Below are positions 8,559 through 18,127 of a DNA stretch of 64,000 nt, in pieces. The stretch is from RGIG4034 sp045576455 (lineage in GTDB: Bacteria > Bacillota > Clostridia > Lachnospirales > Lachnospiraceae), in contig JAZNGM010000010.1 in the NCBI GenBank assembly GCA_045576455.1, positions 23,675-87,674 of the forward strand. Reading direction: 5' to 3'. The notes under the pieces were generated by a model. It made no database searches and was not told the origin of the DNA. It worked only from the letters and a program-made list of their open reading frames with translations. Each line of letters starts with the position of its first letter. Positions within the stretch are counted from its first letter, which is position 1. The position numbers and the translations under genes are program-made.

Positions 8559-10031
8559 ATGAGTTTACAGGTAGAGAAACTGGAGAAAAATATGGCAAAG
8601 CTTACAATTGAAGCTTCTGCTGAAGATTTTGAAGCAGCAATTGAAAAAGCTTATAAGAAAAATAAGAGCAAAATGAATGTTCCGGGATTTAGAAAAGGTA
8701 AAGTTCCGCGTCAGATCATCGAGAAGATGTATGGTAAAGAAGTATTTTACGAAGATGCAGCTAACGAATTGATTCCGGAAGCATACGCTAAGGCAGTAGA
8801 TGAGTGTGAAGAAGAAATCGTATCCCAGCCTAAGATTGATGTAGTTCAGCTTGAGGCAGGAAAGCCGTTTATCTTTACAGCAACGGTTGCATTGAAACCG
8901 GAAGTTACCCTTGGTAAGTACAAAGGTGTCAAGGTTGCTAAGCAGGATAGAGAAGTAACGGATGCAGATATCGATGCAGAATTAAAGCGTCAGCAGGAAA
9001 GCAATGCAAGAACAATTACTGTTACAGACAGAGCAGTTAAGATGGGTGACACAGCCGTAATTAACTTTGAAGGTTTTGTAGACGGCGTTGCATTCGAAGG
9101 TGGTAAGGGTGAGAATTATTCACTTGAAATCGGTTCCCATTCATTCATTGATACATTTGAAGACCAGCTTGTTGGTAAGAACACAGGTGACGATGTTGAC
9201 GTTAATGTTACATTCCCTGAAGATTATCAGGCAGAAGAGCTTGCAGGTAAAAAAGCATTATTCAAAGTAAAAGTGCTTGAGATTAAGGAAAAGGAACTTC
9301 CTGCTCTTGATGATGAGTTCGCAAGCGAAGTTTCAGAGTACGATACACTTGCAGAATATAAGGAAGATATCAAGAAGGAAATCCAGGGCAAGAAAGATAA
9401 AGCTGCTAAAGATGCTATTGAAGCAGAAGTTCTTGAAGCTATTATTAAAGACGCTAAGATGGATATTCCTGATGAAATGGTTGCTACACAGCAGAGACAG
9501 ATGGTTGAAGATTTTGCTCAGAGAATGCAGATGCAGGGTCTTACCATGGAGCAGTACTTCCAGTTTACAGGTCTTAACTATCAGACATTGCTTGAGCAGG
9601 TAAAAGGCCAGGCTTTACAGAGAATCCAGTCAAGACTTGTTTTAGAGGCAGTTGTAAAGGCTGAAAACATTCAGGCTTCTGACGAAGATTTCGATAAGGA
9701 AATCGAGAGAATGGCATCTGCTTACCAGATGGAAGTTGATAAGGTAAAAGAACTCATTGGAGATAAAGAAAAAGAACAGATTAAGATGGATCTTTGCATT
9801 GGTAAAGCAGCAGAGTTTGTTGTAGCTGAAGCTACAGAAGCTGCTGAAACTAAGAAGAAGACAGCAGCAAAGAAGGAAACCGAAGCTAAGGCTGAAAAGA
9901 AAGAGCCGGCTGCTAAGAAGACCACAAAGACAGCTGCAGCTAAGACAACAGAAAAGGCTGCAACTGAGAAGAAGACAACCACAAAGACAACAACAGCTAA
10001 GAAAACTGCTGCTAAGAAAACAGAAGAGTAA
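8559..10031 (+). CDS. tig: Trigger factor, with a long lysine/alanine/threonine-rich C-terminal tail
   Basis: Ribosome-associated chaperone and peptidyl-prolyl isomerase acting on nascent chains. The N-terminal ribosome-binding domain carries the signature GFRKGKVPR near residue 45. It is followed by the FKBP-like PPIase domain (GDTAVINFEGFVDGVAFEGG) and the helical C-domain. The protein is 490 residues, about 60 longer than usual: from about residue 425 on it is only A, K, T, E with a little P and S, like histone H1 tails. The AAGGAGG site at 8542-8548 supports the start. It precedes clpP and clpX, a common Clostridial arrangement. Confidence 0.95.
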   Translation: MSLQVEKLEKNMAKLTIEASAEDFEAAIEKAYKKNKSKMNVPGFRKGKVPRQIIEKMYGKEVFYEDAANELIPEAYAKAVDECEEEIVSQPKIDVVQLEAGKPFIFTATVALKPEVTLGKYKGVKVAKQDREVTDADIDAELKRQQESNARTITVTDRAVKMGDTAVINFEGFVDGVAFEGGKGENYSLEIGSHSFIDTFEDQLVGKNTGDDVDVNVTFPEDYQAEELAGKKALFKVKVLEIKEKELPALDDEFASEVSEYDTLAEYKEDIKKEIQGKKDKAAKDAIEAEVLEAIIKDAKMDIPDEMVATQQRQMVEDFAQRMQMQGLTMEQYFQFTGLNYQTLLEQVKGQALQRIQSRLVLEAVVKAENIQASDEDFDKEIERMASAYQMEVDKVKELIGDKEKEQIKMDLCIGKAAEFVVAEATEAAETKKKTAAKKETEAKAEKKEPAAKKTTKTAAAKTTEKAATEKKTTTKTTTAKKTAAKKTEE

Positions 10032-10039
10032 TTAACCTT

Positions 10040-10096
10040 TTTAAAGCATTCATTAAACTTTTATTAAATTCTTAAAGTTTAGTGCAATGCTTTAAA
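10040..10096 (+). other. Long hairpin between tig and clpP
   Basis: Outer arms TTTAAAGCATT (10040-10050) and AATGCTTTAAA (10086-10096) pair perfectly. Inner arms TAAACTTT (10054-10061) and AAAGTTTA (10074-10081) also pair. The flanks are A-rich rather than T-rich on the plus strand, so intrinsic termination is uncertain. It overlaps the presumed clpP -35 region. Confidence 0.5.
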
Positions 10097-10110
10097 AAAT
10101 ATACTATAAT
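10082..10110 (+). promoter_or_regulatory. Probable promoter for clpP
   Basis: A consensus TATAAT lies at 10105-10110. A weak -35 GTGCAA is at 10082-10087 with 17-bp spacing. It sits 32 bp upstream of the clpP start. Confidence 0.45.
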
Positions 10111-10141
10111 AGTAGAATAATAATTGAGTGGAGGACATGTT

Positions 10142-10732
10142 ATGAGTTTAGTACCTTATGTCATTGAGCAAACCAGCCGCGGAGAGCGTTCATATGATAT
10201 TTATTCAAGATTATTGAAGGATAGAATTATTTTTCTGGGAGAAGAAGTTACAGATGTTACAGCAAGTATTGTAGTAGCTCAGTTATTGTTCCTGGAAGCT
10301 GAAGACCCTGAGAAGGATATTCAGTTGTACATTAACAGTCCGGGTGGTTCGGTAACTGCCGGTCTTGCTATTTATGATACCATGCAGTATATCAAGTGTG
10401 ATGTTGCTACTATTTGTATCGGAATGGCAGCAAGTATGGGTTCATTCTTACTGGCAGGCGGAACAAAAGGAAAGAGAATGGCTCTTCCTAATTCAGAAAT
10501 CTTAATTCACCAGCCTTTGGGTGGTGCACAGGGTCAGGCAACAGAGATTGAAATTGCAGCAAGACATATTGCATCTACGAAAGAGAAGCTTAACAAGATT
10601 CTGGCGGCTAATACAGGACAGCCACTGGAGAAGATTTATGCCGATACAGACAGAGATAACTGGATGTCTGCCAACGAAGCTATGGAATATGGCTTGATTG
10701 ACAGAGTAATAAGCCAGCGTGACGGCGAATAA
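10142..10732 (+). CDS. clpP: ATP-dependent Clp protease proteolytic subunit
   Basis: 196-residue serine peptidase that forms the barrel of ClpXP. The catalytic Ser98 is in GMAASMGSFL, His123 in EILIHQPLGG, and the Asp in DTDRDNWMSA near residue 172. An upstream in-frame TTG at 10124 is rejected because a GGAGG site lies at 10129-10134, correctly spaced for the ATG at 10142. clpX follows after 26 bp, so the two subunits are co-transcribed. Confidence 0.96.
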   Translation: MSLVPYVIEQTSRGERSYDIYSRLLKDRIIFLGEEVTDVTASIVVAQLLFLEAEDPEKDIQLYINSPGGSVTAGLAIYDTMQYIKCDVATICIGMAASMGSFLLAGGTKGKRMALPNSEILIHQPLGGAQGQATEIEIAARHIASTKEKLNKILAANTGQPLEKIYADTDRDNWMSANEAMEYGLIDRVISQRDGE

Positions 10733-10758
10733 TGGAAATAGGTAAGTGAGGATATTAA

Positions 10759-12018
10759 ATGGCAACGAAGAATTCTGACGATAAGGTAAAGTGTTCTTTT
10801 TGTAATAAACCACAGGGTCAGGCAAGAAAGCTTATAGCAGGTCCCGCAGGAGTATATATTTGTGATGAGTGTATTGGTATTTGTGCCGATATATTAGAAG
10901 AAGAAGCTCCGGATTTTGAAGAACCGGAAAAAGAGGATATTAATCTTCTGAAACCGGTAGAAATTAAAGAGTTTTTGGATGAATACGTTATAGGACAGGA
11001 AGAAGCTAAAAAGATTCTTTCTGTTGCTGTGTACAATCATTACAAGAGAATTACCGCTGAGGATTTTGATGACGAAGTTGAACTTCAGAAGAGCAATATT
11101 ATCATGATTGGACCAACCGGTTCAGGTAAGACGTATCTTGCACAGACTTTAGCAAAGATTATTAATGTTCCTTTTGCCATCGCAGATGCAACAACGCTTA
11201 CAGAAGCAGGATATGTAGGTGAAGACGTAGAAAATATTCTGCTTAAGCTGATTCAGGCAGCTGATTACGATGTAGAACGTGCCCAGATGGGTATCGTCTA
11301 TATTGATGAAATTGATAAGATTACAAAGAAGAGCGAAAACGTGTCTATTACACGTGATGTTTCCGGTGAAGGTGTACAGCAGGCGCTCTTAAAAATTATA
11401 GAAGGAACAACAGCTTCCGTACCGCCTCAGGGAGGAAGAAAGCATCCGCATCAGGAGCTTATTCAGATTGATACAACGAACATCCTGTTTATTTGCGGTG
11501 GTGCTTTTGATGGTCTTGAGAAAATTGTACAAACAAGACTTGACCGTAAGACAATCGGTTTTAATGCAGAACTTGCGGATAAGACGGAAAAGAAGATTGG
11601 TGAATTACTGCACGAAGTAACGCCACAGGATTTAGTGAAGTTTGGATTGATTCCTGAGTTTATCGGACGTGTTCCGATTAATGTTTCACTGGAAGGTCTT
11701 GATACAGAGGCTTTGGTGCGTATATTAAAAGAGCCTAAAAGTGCCCTGGTTAAGCAATATCAGAAGTTGTTTGCTTATGATAATGTTAAGCTTTCCTTTG
11801 AAGATGATGCCATCGAAGCAATTGCTCAGAAGGCGGAAGAGAGAAAGACAGGAGCCAGAGGTCTTCGCTCCATTATGGAAAATATCATGATGGATCTTAT
11901 GTATCGTATTCCTTCGGATGATACGATTGAAAAGTGTGTAATAACAAAAGCAGTGGTGGAAGGTACAGGAGAACCTGTAGTTATCTATAGTACGGATTCT
12001 GCCAAACTGGCCAGATAG
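10759..12018 (+). CDS. clpX: ATP-dependent Clp protease ATP-binding subunit ClpX
   Basis: 419-residue AAA+ unfoldase partner of ClpP. The N-terminal zinc-binding domain shows CSFCNKPQ and CDECI, a C4 zinc finger. Walker A is GPTGSGKT, Walker B IVYIDEIDKI, and the sensor region includes FICGGAFDGLEKI. The RKTGARGLRS segment near the C-terminus is typical. It is co-directional with clpP and lies just upstream of lon; a strong hairpin separates it from lon. Confidence 0.96.
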   Translation: MATKNSDDKVKCSFCNKPQGQARKLIAGPAGVYICDECIGICADILEEEAPDFEEPEKEDINLLKPVEIKEFLDEYVIGQEEAKKILSVAVYNHYKRITAEDFDDEVELQKSNIIMIGPTGSGKTYLAQTLAKIINVPFAIADATTLTEAGYVGEDVENILLKLIQAADYDVERAQMGIVYIDEIDKITKKSENVSITRDVSGEGVQQALLKIIEGTTASVPPQGGRKHPHQELIQIDTTNILFICGGAFDGLEKIVQTRLDRKTIGFNAELADKTEKKIGELLHEVTPQDLVKFGLIPEFIGRVPINVSLEGLDTEALVRILKEPKSALVKQYQKLFAYDNVKLSFEDDAIEAIAQKAEERKTGARGLRSIMENIMMDLMYRIPSDDTIEKCVITKAVVEGTGEPVVIYSTDSAKLAR

Positions 12019-12060
12019 AAAATGCGTTAAAAGGGATTTCCCTTCATGGCATTAGCAATA

Positions 12061-12096
12061 ATAAATCCACCCGTTATCAGGTGGATTTATTTAGAA
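12061..12096 (+). terminator. Hairpin between clpX and lon
   Basis: Perfect 11-bp stem ATAAATCCACC (12061-12071) / GGTGGATTTAT (12080-12090) followed by TTAG. The downstream T-tract is short, so some read-through into lon (start 12122) is likely. A weaker nested hairpin (AAGGGA/TCCCTT) lies just before it. No separate lon promoter is obvious in the 30 bp that remain. Confidence 0.65.
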
Positions 12097-12121
12097 TTAG
12101 TAGTATTTTGAGGAAAAGAGT

Positions 12122-14461
12122 ATGGAACGAATATTAATGCCGTCAGTAGCCCTTCGCGGACTGACAGTATTTCCGGAAATGATTATTCATTTCGATTTAA
12201 ACAGAAGTAAATCAATAGAAGCCGTTGAGCAGGCTATGATGGGAACACAACAAATTTTCCTGATTTGTCAACGGGATCCGGATACGGAGAATCCGGCAAA
12301 GGAAGATTTGTACACCATAGGTACCGTAGCTAAAATCAAACAGGTTTCAAAACTTCCCGGCAACAATATTGTGAGAGTGCTGGTGGAAGGCGGATACCGT
12401 GCTAAATTAACGGAATTTGAAGAGAATCAGGAATATCTCAATGCATGGATAGAGAAAATAAGCATGGAGGAATCACAGCCGGGCGAAATTGAAATCGAGG
12501 CTATGATACGTCAGATGGAAGTAGTGCTGGAAAAATACAGCAAGTACTATCCTAAAGTCTATAAGACCATGTCAATGCATATTGGGGATGATGAACCGCA
12601 GGATGCCGTTTTTGTGGAGCGGATGATTAATCTTATCGCTGCCAACATGCCGGTTCCTTTTGATGTAAAACAGAAGGTCATGGAATGCGTAACCTTAATG
12701 GAGCAATATGAAGTATTATCTGAGATATTGTCTAATGAAATTGAAGTTGCGCGTGTAAGAAATGATTTGTCAGAACGCATTAAGGCCCGCGTTGAAAAGA
12801 ACCAAAAGGAATATCTGTTGCGTGAACAGATGCAGTTTATCCGGGAAGAACTCGGGGAAGACAATACATATTCCGATGCAGACCAGTTTGAAGAAGCACT
12901 TAAGAAGCTTAAGGCTTCCAAGGAAGTAAAAGAAAAGATTAAGAAAGAAATCAGCCGTTTTAAATCTGTGGCAGCTATCAGTTCGGAAAGCGCAGTTGAA
13001 AGAGGTTACATTGAAACGCTTCTTGAACTACCTTGGGATAAAGTTTCTAAAGATAATAATGATATAGATCATGCAGAAAAAGTATTGGACGAACAGCATT
13101 ATGGCTTGAAGCAGGTAAAAGAGCGTATTTTGGAATTCCTTGCCGTAAGGGTACTGACCCAACAGGGAGACAGCCCGATACTGTGTCTGGTAGGACCTCC
13201 GGGAACCGGAAAAACATCTATTGCGAAATCCGTAGCAGAAGCGTTGAATAAGAAATATGTAAGAATATGTCTGGGTGGTGTACGTGATGAAGCAGAAATC
13301 CGTGGACACCGTAAAACGTATATTGGTGCTATGCCGGGACGTCTGGCAACGGGGCTTCGTCAGGCAGGTGTGAAGAATCCGTTAATTCTTTTGGATGAAA
13401 TAGATAAAGTAGGAAAAGACCAGAGAGGGGATACGGCATCTGCGCTTCTTGAAGTGCTGGATGCTGAACAGAATAAGCATTTCAGGGATCATTATGTTGA
13501 AATTCCGTTGGATTTATCGGAAGTGTTGTTTATTGCTACGGCTAATTCCCTTTCCGAGATTCCAAGACCTTTGCTTGACCGTATGGAGATATTGGAAGTT
13601 TCAAGCTATACGGCTAATGAAAAATATCATATTGCTAAAGAACATCTTGTAAAAAAACAGTATGATAAGAACGGACTTACGGATAAGCAGCTTGTTATTA
13701 GTGATTCTGCATTAAAAAAGATAATAGAAGGTTATACTAAAGAAGCCGGTGTCCGTGAACTGGAGCGGAAAATCGGTCAGATATGCAGAAAAGCGGCGCG
13801 TGAGATTTTACAGAAAAAAGTAACCCTTGTAAAAGTGAATGCCGGTAATATAGAAAAATATCTGGGTAAAGTAAAATATACGCATGATCCTGCCAATAAA
13901 ACAGATGAAATAGGCGTTGTACGCGGACTTGCATGGACGAGCGTCGGTGGCGAAACATTGCAGATTGAAGTCAACATGATGCCGGGTAAAGGTGAAATAG
14001 AATTAACCGGACAACTCGGTGATGTGATGAAAGAATCGGCCCGTGCGGGAATCAGCTATATCCGCTCTGTAAGCAGCGAATTCAAAATAGCGCAGGATGT
14101 ATTTAAAAAGAATGATTTTCATATCCACATACCGGAGGGGGCAGTGCCGAAGGATGGACCGAGCGCAGGTATTACAATGGCTACGGCTATTTTATCTGCC
14201 ATTACAAAATGTCCGGTATATGCCAATGTAGCCATGACCGGTGAAATAACATTACGTGGCCGAGTGCTTCCGATTGGTGGATTGAAGGAAAAAATACTAG
14301 CAGCAAAAATTGCAGGAATTAAGAAAGTTATAGTACCAAAAGAAAATGAAAAAGATGTACGTGAGATTGAACGCGAGATACTTTCCGGCATTGAGGTTGT
14401 TTATGTAGAAACAATGAAGGAAGTTCTTAAACATGCACTTCTTAATTCGGAAATGGAGTAA
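12122..14461 (+). CDS. lon: ATP-dependent Lon protease
   Basis: 779-residue LonA-type AAA+ serine protease for damaged and regulatory proteins. It contains an N-terminal LON substrate-binding domain, a coiled-coil linker, an AAA module with Walker A GPPGTGKT near residue 358, and a C-terminal S16 peptidase. The catalytic Ser681 is in PKDGPSAG and the catalytic Lys is about residue 724 in GGLKEKI, 43 residues apart as in the family. The stop is 2 bp before engB, indicating a shared transcript. Confidence 0.96.
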   Translation: MERILMPSVALRGLTVFPEMIIHFDLNRSKSIEAVEQAMMGTQQIFLICQRDPDTENPAKEDLYTIGTVAKIKQVSKLPGNNIVRVLVEGGYRAKLTEFEENQEYLNAWIEKISMEESQPGEIEIEAMIRQMEVVLEKYSKYYPKVYKTMSMHIGDDEPQDAVFVERMINLIAANMPVPFDVKQKVMECVTLMEQYEVLSEILSNEIEVARVRNDLSERIKARVEKNQKEYLLREQMQFIREELGEDNTYSDADQFEEALKKLKASKEVKEKIKKEISRFKSVAAISSESAVERGYIETLLELPWDKVSKDNNDIDHAEKVLDEQHYGLKQVKERILEFLAVRVLTQQGDSPILCLVGPPGTGKTSIAKSVAEALNKKYVRICLGGVRDEAEIRGHRKTYIGAMPGRLATGLRQAGVKNPLILLDEIDKVGKDQRGDTASALLEVLDAEQNKHFRDHYVEIPLDLSEVLFIATANSLSEIPRPLLDRMEILEVSSYTANEKYHIAKEHLVKKQYDKNGLTDKQLVISDSALKKIIEGYTKEAGVRELERKIGQICRKAAREILQKKVTLVKVNAGNIEKYLGKVKYTHDPANKTDEIGVVRGLAWTSVGGETLQIEVNMMPGKGEIELTGQLGDVMKESARAGISYIRSVSSEFKIAQDVFKKNDFHIHIPEGAVPKDGPSAGITMATAILSAITKCPVYANVAMTGEITLRGRVLPIGGLKEKILAAKIAGIKKVIVPKENEKDVREIEREILSGIEVVYVETMKEVLKHALLNSEME

Positions 14462-14463
14462 AA

Positions 14464-15060
14464 ATGGTAATTAAAAATGTCTGTCTGGAAACCGTATGTG
14501 GCATTACCAGCGTATTGCCGGAAAATGAATTAATGGAAATAGCATTTGCCGGGAAAAGTAATGTAGGGAAATCCTCCCTTATTAATGCACTGATGAACCG
14601 TAAGTCATTAGCCAGAACCAGTGCGGAACCGGGAAAAACGCAGACAATTAATTATTATAATGTAAATGATGCATTTTATCTGGTAGATTTACCGGGATAC
14701 GGCTATGCCAAGGTTAGCAAGGAAGTAAAAGAAAAATGGGGAAAAATGATTGAACGATATTTAAAAAGGTCAAAAGTTCTCCGGGCAGTATTCCTGTTAA
14801 TCGACATAAGGCATGATCCCTCGGCTAATGATAAGATGATGTATGATTGGATTATGCATCAGGGATTTCATCCGATTATCATTGCAACAAAAGCAGATAA
14901 GATAAAGAGAAGCCAATTACAGAAACAGGTAAAAACTATCAGAGAAGGACTTAATGCAGAGAAGGATACGGTTATTATTCCTTTTTCGGCGCAGACAAAA
15001 CAGGGCAGGGATGAAATTTATGCACTGATAGATGAATATCTGGGAGGTACTAATGAATAA
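14464..15060 (+). CDS. engB: Ribosome biogenesis GTP-binding protein YsxC/EngB
   Basis: 198-residue TrmE-Era-EngA-type GTPase needed for 50S subunit assembly. G-motifs are visible: G1 AGKSNVGKSS, G3 DLPGYGYAKV and G4 ATKADK. It starts 2 bp after lon and its last bases overlap the start of the downstream permease, so it is in the middle of one operon. The lon-engB pairing is common in Firmicutes. Confidence 0.95.
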   Translation: MVIKNVCLETVCGITSVLPENELMEIAFAGKSNVGKSSLINALMNRKSLARTSAEPGKTQTINYYNVNDAFYLVDLPGYGYAKVSKEVKEKWGKMIERYLKRSKVLRAVFLLIDIRHDPSANDKMMYDWIMHQGFHPIIIATKADKIKRSQLQKQVKTIREGLNAEKDTVIIPFSAQTKQGRDEIYALIDEYLGGTNE

Positions 15061-16246
15061 AAATTTAAAACAATACCTGAAAGTCGGAATCAATATACTC
15101 TTAGCATTACTGACGATACTGCTTTGTATCTTTGTTCTGCCTAAAATATTAATTTTTTTCCTTCCGTTGGTTATTGGATGGATTATTGCATTAATTGCCA
15201 ATAAGCCGGTTCAGTTTTTTGAAGAAAAACTGAAGATTAAACGGAAAGCAATGTCAGCGGTCGTCATTGTTCTTGTGCTTTTGGTGGTTATTTTGATATT
15301 GTATGGAATTGTATCGGTTCTTGCAAAACAGGCGATAGATTTTGTGCAGGAACTGCCGGATAAGTGGGAAGAAATAAAAAGTGAGTTTACGGATAGTGAA
15401 GAAGGCATAGGTGCTCTATATGATAATCTCCCGAAGGATGTTAAGAACATTGTACAGAAAATCGGGAACGGTTTGGGAAATTCTGTAGGAACGCTGGTAG
15501 CAAAGATTGGTACACCTGCGGTTACGGCAATCGGAAATTTTGCACTCAGCATCCCGAATCTCATTATTTGTGCTATTATGTGTGTACTTTCGGCCTATTT
15601 CTTTGTGGCGGATAAAGGATATATTAATACGTTTTGTAAAAGAGTAGTACCGAAGAGAATACAGGAGCGATATAAAATAGTATCATCCAGTTTAAGTAAA
15701 GCGGTTGGCGGCTATGTTCTTGCACAGTTGAAAATTGAGTTCTGGATTTATTTAATGCTGGTTGCAGGTTTCTTTATTCTTGATGTCGATTATGTATTAC
15801 TGGTGGCATTAGGAATTGCTTTCCTTGATTTCCTTCCGTTTTTTGGAACCGGAACGGTCATGGTGCCATGGGCAATTATGGGAATTATAAACCGGGATTA
15901 TTTTATGGCAATAGGTATACTGGTATTGTGGGCAGTGACACAGCTTGTAAGACAGCTTATCCAGCCTAAGATAATGGGGGCAGAAGTCGGCTTATCACCG
16001 ATCCCTACCATTTTCCTTTTGTTTATCGGTTATCGTGTCGGTGGTGTGTTGGGTATGATAGCAGCACTTCCGATTGGAATTATAATAATTAATCTTAACA
16101 ACGAAGGCGTATTTGATACACCGAAAAACAGTGTGAAGTTGTTTGTTAAGAAACTGAATGATTTCAGAAGATTAAGTAAGGAAGATCTTGACTACATAAA
16201 TGAAGGTAGACAAGAAGATAAAAAAGAAGATGATACACAACTATAA
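15053..16246 (+). CDS. AI-2E family permease, YtvI-like (sporulation integral membrane protein)
   Basis: 397 residues with about eight membrane helices arranged as in the AI-2E transporter family (PF01594). An amphipathic luminal segment (about residues 90-170) lies between helices 2 and 3. ATG 15053 is preferred to the in-frame ATG at 15032 because GGGAGG lies just upstream of it. It overlaps the engB stop by 8 bp and truA by up to 17 bp. Family members include sporulation protein YtvI and Na+/H+ antiporter-like proteins; the transported substrate is not known. Confidence 0.8.
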   Translation: MNKNLKQYLKVGINILLALLTILLCIFVLPKILIFFLPLVIGWIIALIANKPVQFFEEKLKIKRKAMSAVVIVLVLLVVILILYGIVSVLAKQAIDFVQELPDKWEEIKSEFTDSEEGIGALYDNLPKDVKNIVQKIGNGLGNSVGTLVAKIGTPAVTAIGNFALSIPNLIICAIMCVLSAYFFVADKGYINTFCKRVVPKRIQERYKIVSSSLSKAVGGYVLAQLKIEFWIYLMLVAGFFILDVDYVLLVALGIAFLDFLPFFGTGTVMVPWAIMGIINRDYFMAIGILVLWAVTQLVRQLIQPKIMGAEVGLSPIPTIFLLFIGYRVGGVLGMIAALPIGIIIINLNNEGVFDTPKNSVKLFVKKLNDFRRLSKEDLDYINEGRQEDKKEDDTQL

Positions 16247-16976
16247 ATTTATTGTGCAGTATGAAGGGACACGTTATCAGGGATGGCAGAAACAGGAAAG
16301 TACCGGGAATACCATTCAGGGGAAATTAGAAGCCATTCTAAAACATCTTACCGGACAGGAAATACAAGTTGACGGTTCCGGAAGAACCGATGCAGGCGTA
16401 CATTCACGGGGACAGACGGCTAATGCAAAGCTTCCGGATTATATTGATCCTCAGGAGCTAATGGATTATTTTAACCGGTATTTGCCGGAAGATATAGCTG
16501 TTACAAAGTGTGAAGAGGTATCGGAACGGTTTCATAGCAGATTAAATGCCATACGTAAGACATACAGTTACCGGATATTGAATACTAAGACACCGTATGT
16601 TTTTGACAGACGCTATGTATATCAGATAGAGGATACCATTGACCTTGATAAAATGCGTTTGGCGGCGTGTGACTTGCTTGGTCAACATGATTTTAAGGCA
16701 TTTACTTCTACGAAAAAGGGTAAAAAATCTACCGTGCGTACCATTGAAAGTATTGATATTGCAAAAACGGGTGATGAAATTAAAATCACTTATACCGGTG
16801 ACGGATTTCTATATCATATGGTAAGGATTCTGACGGGTACGTTGATTGAAATCGGTACGGGAAAAAGAGATCCCGGCTCCGTGAAGGATATTATTAACAG
16901 TAAACAGAGAGAAAATGCAGGATATCTGGTCCCGGCACAAGGCTTGTGTCTTGAATGCGTGGAATATCCGCAATAA
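16230..16976 (+). CDS. truA: tRNA pseudouridine(38-40) synthase
   Basis: Converts uridines 38-40 of the anticodon stem to pseudouridine. The catalytic Asp54 is in GSGRTDAGVHSRGQ, and HDFKAFTSTKKGKKSTVRT and DGFLYHMVRILTGTLIEIG are family motifs. The start at 16230 gives 248 residues, the usual length. An in-frame ATG at 16200 would add ten mostly lysine residues. Neither has a strong ribosome site, and translation is probably coupled to the overlapping permease gene. Confidence 0.93.
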   Translation: MIHNYKFIVQYEGTRYQGWQKQESTGNTIQGKLEAILKHLTGQEIQVDGSGRTDAGVHSRGQTANAKLPDYIDPQELMDYFNRYLPEDIAVTKCEEVSERFHSRLNAIRKTYSYRILNTKTPYVFDRRYVYQIEDTIDLDKMRLAACDLLGQHDFKAFTSTKKGKKSTVRTIESIDIAKTGDEIKITYTGDGFLYHMVRILTGTLIEIGTGKRDPGSVKDIINSKQRENAGYLVPAQGLCLECVEYPQ

Positions 16977-17003
16977 ATATTACTTGAAAGAAGGATTAAC
17001 AAG

Positions 17004-17675
17004 ATGAACAGAGAAGATATTTTTTCAAAGGTAGACCACACATTACTTGCGCAGACTGCAACATGGGACGAGATTAAAGTGATTTTGGATGATGCAATTT
17101 ACTATAATACCGCTTCGGTTTGTATTCCGCCATCCTATGTAAAACGCGCGGCTGAATACCTTAACGGAAGAATTCCGGTATGTACGGTTATTGGTTTTCC
17201 AAATGGATATAATACCACAGCCGTAAAAGAATTCGAAACGAAAGATGCCATTAATAACGGTGCAGCAGAAATAGATATGGTCATTAACATCGGGGACTTA
17301 AAAGATAAGCGTTATGACGTTATTACGCAGGAAATTAAAACGTTAAAGGCTGCCTGTGGTGACAAAATATTAAAAGTAATTATTGAAACCTGTCTTCTTA
17401 CGGAGGATGAGAAAAAGAAAATGTGCGAACTTGTGACAACAGCAGGCGCAGACTATATTAAGACCTCTACCGGATTTTCAACGGCAGGAGCGACCTTTGA
17501 GGACGTAAAACTCTTTAGTGAAAATGTAGGTAAAGATGTGAAGATAAAAGCAGCAGGTGGTATCAGTTCATTTGATGATGCGGATAAGTTTGTTTCACTT
17601 GGTGCTGACAGATTGGGAACCAGCCGTCTTGTAAAGATTGCAAAACAGGAGAATGTGAAAGAGGGAACATATTAA
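17004..17675 (+). CDS. deoC: Deoxyribose-phosphate aldolase
   Basis: Class I aldolase that cleaves 2-deoxyribose 5-phosphate to glyceraldehyde 3-phosphate and acetaldehyde in deoxynucleoside salvage. The Schiff-base Lys153 is in DYIKTSTGF; the second active-site Lys is in KIKAAGGI. The 223 residues are standard length. The stop codon overlaps the start of cdd by one base, so the pair forms a tight nucleoside catabolic unit. Confidence 0.96.
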   Translation: MNREDIFSKVDHTLLAQTATWDEIKVILDDAIYYNTASVCIPPSYVKRAAEYLNGRIPVCTVIGFPNGYNTTAVKEFETKDAINNGAAEIDMVINIGDLKDKRYDVITQEIKTLKAACGDKILKVIIETCLLTEDEKKKMCELVTTAGADYIKTSTGFSTAGATFEDVKLFSENVGKDVKIKAAGGISSFDDADKFVSLGADRLGTSRLVKIAKQENVKEGTY

Positions 17676-18097
17676 TGGTTTGTATTTCAAAAGAAGAAAT
17701 TAGTAAACTGATTAATAAAGCTTTGAATATGCGTGCATTTTCCTATGCTCCTTATTCTGAGTTTAAGGTAGGAGCCGCGTTACTTACCGGTTCCGGACTT
17801 ATATACGGTGGCTGCAATATTGAAAATGCAGCCTATACGCCGACAAATTGTGCCGAACGGACTGCTTTTTTTAAGGCAGTCAGTGAAGGACAAAAAGATT
17901 TTAAGGCAATTGCCATTGTAGGCGGAAAAGGTAATGAGATATCCGGCTATTGTGCCCCTTGCGGTGTGTGCAGACAGGTAATGCGTGAATTCTGTGACTT
18001 GGATTTTACGGTTATTCTTGCACGCAATGCGGAAGATTATAAGCTCTTTTCACTTAAAGATTTATTTCCGGAAGATTTCGGACCGGATAATTTATAA
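17675..18097 (+). CDS. cdd: Cytidine deaminase
   Basis: 140-residue tetrameric-type cytidine/deoxycytidine deaminase producing uridine. The zinc/catalytic motifs are NCAERTAFF (Cys and general-acid Glu) and CAPCGVCRQVM (two zinc cysteines). It starts inside the deoC stop codon. The C-terminal GPDNL codons belong to a 17-bp sequence that is duplicated downstream of the stop. Confidence 0.95.
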   Translation: MVCISKEEISKLINKALNMRAFSYAPYSEFKVGAALLTGSGLIYGGCNIENAAYTPTNCAERTAFFKAVSEGQKDFKAIAIVGGKGNEISGYCAPCGVCRQVMREFCDLDFTVILARNAEDYKLFSLKDLFPEDFGPDNL

Positions 18098-18116
18098 ATC
18101 CGGATAATTTATAAAT
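18083..18116 (+). repeat. 17-bp perfect tandem duplication across the cdd stop codon
   Basis: CCGGATAATTTATAAAT occurs at 18083-18099 and again at 18100-18116 without a mismatch. The first copy carries the cdd stop (18095-18097); the second is non-coding. It is one of several stop-proximal duplications in this window. Confidence 0.95.
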
Positions 18117-18127
18117 GACGAGGAACG

